Below are positions 60,338-64,000 of a stretch of DNA of 64,000 nt, one piece after another. The notes below the pieces were generated by a model. That model had not been told where the DNA came from and made no database searches. It worked only from the letters and a program-made list of their open reading frames with translations. This DNA is from Flagellimonas beolgyonensis. GTDB lineage: Bacteria; Bacteroidota; Bacteroidia; Flavobacteriales; Flavobacteriaceae. A program made the translations under genes and the position numbers. The stretch covers positions 542,265 through 606,264 of the forward strand of contig NZ_RZMY01000003.1 in NCBI RefSeq assembly GCF_003992615.1. The letters are read 5' to 3'. How positions within the stretch are numbered: the stretch's first letter is position 1; each line of letters starts with the position of its first letter.

Positions 60338-62953
60338 CTATTCCGAAGCGCCTTGGTAAATGGCATTGAAAATCAGTTTGTAGGTGCCTCTTGGCTGCCC
60401 ACGGAATTGGGGTCTAAAGGCAAACAAAATGCATGATCCCTTGCCGTATTTCGCTTCCACCATGGCCGGTTTTTTGGCAATGTAGCGCTCTTCGCCCATG
60501 GCCCAACCGCTCATCAGCAGGTTTTTGGCCGCATAGGTGGCAATGACCTTCACATCAGGTGCAGGGGCATCTTTAATATCCTCCTTGCCCCCTTCGCCAG
60601 TTTTGCTCTGCTTGTCGATCACAAACGCTCGGCTACGGTTAAAGGAAACGGCCACGGTGTCCTTCATACCAAATGCCAACGGATTTTTGGTGTCGATTCC
60701 GGTTCGGATCAAGGATCCGGGTATAAAGAAGTTCTTGCTGTCCGCCCCTTCCACTGCATCGCGCAAGGGTAGACCAAATTGTTCAATCACAAAATCACTG
60801 GCTTCGTCAAAGGTAATTAGGGTGCCTCCATTTTTCACATAGGTGCTCAAAGCCATGGAACCGTCCAAACCAATTCCTCCGGTAAATTTCTCGGGCATGT
60901 CCAACACACTGTGCCCGTGCAAAATAGATTTTGGCCGTTGGGAAGGTATAATGATTGCATCGTATTTGGATAGGTCTTTTGTCTTGATATCGGCATCGTG
61001 CAAGGTGTCCATATCAAAGGCATATTCATCCATCACGAAGCGGGTCCAACCTTCATCCATATTGGCCACCCAAGATTTGTACAATCCCACTTTGGGTAGA
61101 TGGATCTTGGTCAATTGTACTTCGGGTTTGGCCATCAATCCGGTAAACTCCAATCCATATTCATTGGCCAAGGATTCCATCAACGCTTTATCGCCGGAAA
61201 CCACAAAAGATCCTGCGGGAAAATCGACCTTGCCGGCTTTGAAACCGGTCATGGCCTTGTAAGCCGTACCGCCGGCCTTCAATATTTTATTGGTCGCGGC
61301 CACCGATGCATTGGTGTTCACATTCAATGCATATCCAAAAGAACCGCTTCTATTTACACTTCCTTCGTAATAACCCACCAAGCCGGACACTTTCTCGGTC
61401 GGGGCCTTAAATGGTTCGGCAACGCGATCCACTTCGATGCCCATTTGAAGAGGCAGCGTCCATCCTGCCAAATCATACGGCGTATCCGGTGGGCCACCAG
61501 GGTATTGGAAACGGGTCGGGTAGTTTTGCTTCTCCATCAGATCCATCAAATAGGGCCTAAATGCTTGTCCTGTATAGATTACAAAGGACCCTTTTTCGTA
61601 TTTTTTGTCGTTTACGGTAAAGTCTTTGGTGGCCTGTTCCACTTCTACGCCCCCGCGCAACAAAACATTGATCAGGTTAACGGATTCGAAGGCATCCCAT
61701 TGGTTCTTATCGATGATGTAGGCATACAGTCCTTCGGTAGTGCCTTTATCAATGGCAGACTTGCCCATCTTATATATATTGTAGAGGTAATTCTCCTTAC
61801 GGTCCGCTGCCAAATCCAAAGTGGCCCAAGTAGCGGTCAACATATAATCCACAGCATCGCGAAAGTGTGATTCTCCGCCCTTCCATGGGTCGGGATACAT
61901 GATGTCCGTACCATCTGTTGGGGTTCCACCAGCCACGGTCTTGGGTAATTTTTCGGGATCATAAAACCGTGGTGTCGGGGTGGTATGACCAGTTTCGGTC
62001 AAGATCCCGATCATGTTGTGATAATAGGGAACCGTACGCCCCCCTCCGTTCCAGAACATGGTGTAAAAGTTGTCTGCAATGGCTCCGGGCATGTTTTCCA
62101 ATGAAAAACGTTTGGACATGGCAGAACCCACTTCACTTACCCCAGCTGTAACCGCAGGATGAATTTTTGGATTTACGGGGTCTGCATAGGGCGGAATGGA
62201 AATCTTGGTCCAAGCCGGTGAGGATTGATGGTGGTTGTACACAATTTGTGGGTACCACTCGTTGTACAAGATTTTGGTCACGTTATAGGTTTCGGGCATA
62301 TTGTTCATGAACCAGTCCCTGTTATTATCGTGACCCATATAATAATGGTATAGAATCGGTGGGCGCGAGGTTTCGTATGGCGTACCCATATTTTTGCGGT
62401 ACCAATCCACTACAATATCCAACCCATCCGGATTCATAACCGGCATAAGGAGGGTGATCACATTTTCCCGGATTTTTTGCATTTCTGCGGTTTCGGAAGT
62501 AGCCAAGGTATAGGCCAACTCGGAGGTCATTTGCCCGTGCGCCAGTTCGGTGGAGTGCATACCCCCATCTATCCAAACTATGGCCTTTCCTTCTTGGGAC
62601 AGTTGTACAGCCTCGGCATCATCCACGGTGGCACGGGCCAACTTGGTGCTGATGTTTTTCCATTTATCCAGTTGGGCCAAATTGGCTTCCGTGGAAATGA
62701 AGAGCAAATACATTTTTCGTCCCAGCACTGTTTCGCCAATCTCAATTTTCTTAACTCGATCAGAGGCTTGGTCCAATTTCGTCAGGTAATCTTCGATTTG
62801 GGCATAATCGGCCAATTTGTAATCGTCCCCTACCCGAAAACCGTACACATCTTTGGGCGATGGTACTTGTTGTGCCACGGAAAAGGAACTACTGGCCAAA
62901 GTAAGTGCTGCAGCAAACAGCACCGATTTGAGGTTTGTGGTTCTAAATGTCAT
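60338..62953 (-). CDS. Large M14-family zinc carboxypeptidase
   Basis: The 871-residue exported protein has a signal peptide (about 1-28, ending SSFSVAQ) and an M14 peptidase domain: H133-xx-E136 (GGMHSTELAHG) and the third zinc ligand in the HH of IVYNHHQSS near 245, with MNPDG as substrate segment. The catalytic glutamate lies in GILTETGH near 325. The remaining 500 residues hold other domains, including a glutamine-amidotransferase-like part (DAIIIPSQRPKS, GGTLITFDEASDF). It probably trims peptides in the periplasm. A terminator follows it and no clear operon partner exists. Confidence 0.88.
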   Translation of the reverse strand: MTFRTTNLKSVLFAAALTLASSSFSVAQQVPSPKDVYGFRVGDDYKLADYAQIEDYLTKLDQASDRVKKIEIGETVLGRKMYLLFISTEANLAQLDKWKNISTKLARATVDDAEAVQLSQEGKAIVWIDGGMHSTELAHGQMTSELAYTLATSETAEMQKIRENVITLLMPVMNPDGLDIVVDWYRKNMGTPYETSRPPILYHYYMGHDNNRDWFMNNMPETYNVTKILYNEWYPQIVYNHHQSSPAWTKISIPPYADPVNPKIHPAVTAGVSEVGSAMSKRFSLENMPGAIADNFYTMFWNGGGRTVPYYHNMIGILTETGHTTPTPRFYDPEKLPKTVAGGTPTDGTDIMYPDPWKGGESHFRDAVDYMLTATWATLDLAADRKENYLYNIYKMGKSAIDKGTTEGLYAYIIDKNQWDAFESVNLINVLLRGGVEVEQATKDFTVNDKKYEKGSFVIYTGQAFRPYLMDLMEKQNYPTRFQYPGGPPDTPYDLAGWTLPLQMGIEVDRVAEPFKAPTEKVSGLVGYYEGSVNRSGSFGYALNVNTNASVAATNKILKAGGTAYKAMTGFKAGKVDFPAGSFVVSGDKALMESLANEYGLEFTGLMAKPEVQLTKIHLPKVGLYKSWVANMDEGWTRFVMDEYAFDMDTLHDADIKTKDLSKYDAIIIPSQRPKSILHGHSVLDMPEKFTGGIGLDGSMALSTYVKNGGTLITFDEASDFVIEQFGLPLRDAVEGADSKNFFIPGSLIRTGIDTKNPLAFGMKDTVAVSFNRSRAFVIDKQSKTGEGGKEDIKDAPAPDVKVIATYAAKNLLMSGWAMGEERYIAKKPAMVEAKYGKGSCILFAFRPQFRGQPRGTYKLIFNAIYQGASE

Positions 62954-63146
62954 TTTTTTGAATTAGTTATTATTGGAACTGAAATTTACGCAATTACGTT
63001 CAGGAAATTAAATTGAAGGATGTCCAATTGAATATCTTCATGTAATTTCTGTGGTTTTGAAAATAAGATGCCTTTAAAAGACAAATTTTTTAATCCATTA
63101 TACTTTTAAATGATTGAACTTCAGTTTTAAATTCAGCCATAAAAAA

Positions 63147-63166
63147 AGCCTCCCGATCGGGAGGCT
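63147..63166 (-). terminator. Terminator after the gluconate 2-dehydrogenase-like gene
   Basis: A perfect 20-base palindrome (AGCCTCCCGA and its complement) lies 28 bases after the stop. On the minus strand it is followed by seven T residues. Confidence 0.85.
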
Positions 63167-63194
63167 CTTTGTTTTATGCTTGGTTGAACTTTTG

Positions 63195-63848
63195 CTATTC
63201 CGACCAGGCCTTTCCACCGGTAAGGGTGTCCAGGTCGCCACAGGCGATGTACTCCCCGGGTATGGGAAGGTAGGCAAGCACCTCCTCGCCCACGTACTCC
63301 GAGGACTTGTAGGCCCATGTGGCCAGGTCCCTCAGTTCGTTGGCAAAGGTGAAGCGCGCCACCTCGTCGTCCAGGGTGGCCTCGCCGCCCTCCATGACGG
63401 CCTGCATATAGTTCATCACCGCCTCCATGTGCAGCTCCTCCTCCTCATCGGTGCGCTTGCGCAGGTAGGTGGCCAACACCGGCTCGATGTCCCCTGCCTC
63501 TATCTCCGAAAGGTTCTCCTTGCCGGAGCCCTCCAGGACCTTGGCGTAGAACCGCTCCATCTTCATCATCACGTAGTCCCGTTGTTCAAGGGGCATCACC
63601 TCGTCCAGGTAGGCATCGATGAAGGCGTGCACGTTCACCTCGGTGGCCGAGGGGGTATCGGTCTTGGGAAGGATCACGTCCACGGTGCGGGCCAGGGCCT
63701 GGCCCTGTTCCCTGCTCAAAAAGCCGGGGACCCATTCGGCATAGGCCGGCTTGTCCTTGCAGCTCTGCAGCAGGCTTAACAGTGTGGGGGTGGCCACGGC
63801 GTAGCCGAAGGCCAATCCCATGTTCTTGAGTGCTGATCTTCTTTCCAT
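63195..63848 (-). CDS. Gluconate 2-dehydrogenase subunit 3-like protein
   Basis: The 217-residue protein begins with a Tat/lipoprotein-like signal (MERRSALKNMGLAFGYAVA, Cys near 30) and has the subunit-3 domain: QGQALARTVDVILPKTDTPSATEVNVHAFID (about 49-80), typical of membrane-bound dehydrogenase partners. Such subunits accompany a GMC-type FAD subunit, which is the gene immediately upstream. The stop of that gene and this ATG share one base (TAATG), so the pair is co-translated. The region is markedly GC-rich relative to the rest of the window. Substrate unknown. Confidence 0.85.
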   Translation of the reverse strand: MERRSALKNMGLAFGYAVATPTLLSLLQSCKDKPAYAEWVPGFLSREQGQALARTVDVILPKTDTPSATEVNVHAFIDAYLDEVMPLEQRDYVMMKMERFYAKVLEGSGKENLSEIEAGDIEPVLATYLRKRTDEEEELHMEAVMNYMQAVMEGGEATLDDEVARFTFANELRDLATWAYKSSEYVGEEVLAYLPIPGEYIACGDLDTLTGGKAWSE

Positions 63849-64000
63849 TATATGTTTCCTTTTTTGAGTTCCTGTGCCGCGTGGTTTGCGGCCCTTGCGG
63901 TAAATGCCATATAGGTGAGCGATGGGTTCACGCAGCTGGCCGAGGTCATGAAGGCCCCGTCGGTCACGTAGACGTTCTTGCAGGCGTGCACCTGGTTGTA
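63848..64000 (-). CDS. GMC oxidoreductase, C-terminal fragment
   Basis: The frame runs off the right edge. Its 50 residues match the end of GMC-family dehydrogenases: VYVTDGAFMTSASCVNPSLT, then MAFTARAANHAAQELKKG. The pattern of DG followed by NPSLTYMA is the conserved FAD/active-site region near the C-terminus, and it ends in a lysine-rich tail. It is the expected catalytic subunit for the adjacent subunit-3-like gene. Only this end is in the window. Confidence 0.85.
   Translation of the reverse strand, partial: YNQVHACKNVYVTDGAFMTSASCVNPSLTYMAFTARAANHAAQELKKGNI

Noticed and set aside
1..64000. CRISPR arrays, tRNA or rRNA genes, insertion sequences, phage genes
   Set aside because: No regularly spaced repeats, no clover-leaf sequence, no transposase or phage protein frame was recognised by reading. 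A covariance or profile search could still find small RNAs.

Overview
The window is chromosomal DNA from a member of the Bacteroidota, most likely a marine Flavobacteriaceae species. The protein repertoire points there: SPW-repeat and YHS proteins, S9/S8/M14 exported peptidases, very large two-module FtsX permeases and a YwqK-like lipoprotein. So do the -7 elements of the TAnnTTTG type in several leaders and the scarcity of Shine-Dalgarno sequences. The genus cannot be fixed from sequence alone. No tRNA, rRNA, CRISPR array, transposase or phage gene was recognised, and no gene-free stretch exceeds 300 bases.

Left part (1-25.0 kb): mostly housekeeping and small accessory operons. A tiny membrane ORF abuts lpxH (lipid A). 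A minus-strand operon runs osmC-like, YhhN lysoplasmalogenase, recJ, MFS exporter. Then come an AhpD-like protein, a YwqK-like lipoprotein, a [4Fe-4S]-type uracil-DNA glycosylase, and a YHS/SPW/NTF2-like group next to an AraC regulator with two DNA-binding domains. These are followed by an exported aspartoacylase-like enzyme coupled to a DUF819 permease, rsmI, a conserved unknown, tdk-alr, mscL, asd, an S8 lipoprotein protease, an S9 prolyl oligopeptidase, an orphan ABC ATPase overlapping an ArfB-type release factor, and a minus-strand operon of sigma-54 response regulator, histidine kinase and GreA-like protein.

Centre (25.2-50.2 kb): the outstanding feature. A single-direction run of 13 genes with gaps of 8-63 bp encodes a TolC outer-membrane channel, an HlyD-type adaptor, a LolD/MacB-type ATPase, eight paralogous ~800-residue FtsX/MacB permeases in tandem, a beta-lactamase-like serine hydrolase with a TPR-like tail, and a second ATPase. 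It is divergent from the sigma-54 regulator/kinase pair. The shared intergenic region holds a candidate -24/-12 promoter and, about 100 bp upstream, an inverted repeat with helical-turn spacing that could be the regulator's enhancer. The kinase has two membrane helices joined by only a few residues, so it may sense the transporters or the membrane rather than a periplasmic ligand. The layout suggests an inducible tripartite efflux or envelope-stress system with a greatly expanded permease set; the substrate is unknown.

Right part (50.2-64 kb): an FAD oxidoreductase, then the fatty-acid synthesis group fabH-accB-accC, rpmF with the YceD (DUF177) gene, pdxA divergent from ribE, a sodium:solute symporter, a TauE/SafE exporter, a small unknown, a large M14 peptidase, and finally a markedly GC-richer pair: a gluconate 2-dehydrogenase subunit 3-like gene followed upstream by the C-terminus of a GMC oxidoreductase that runs off the window.
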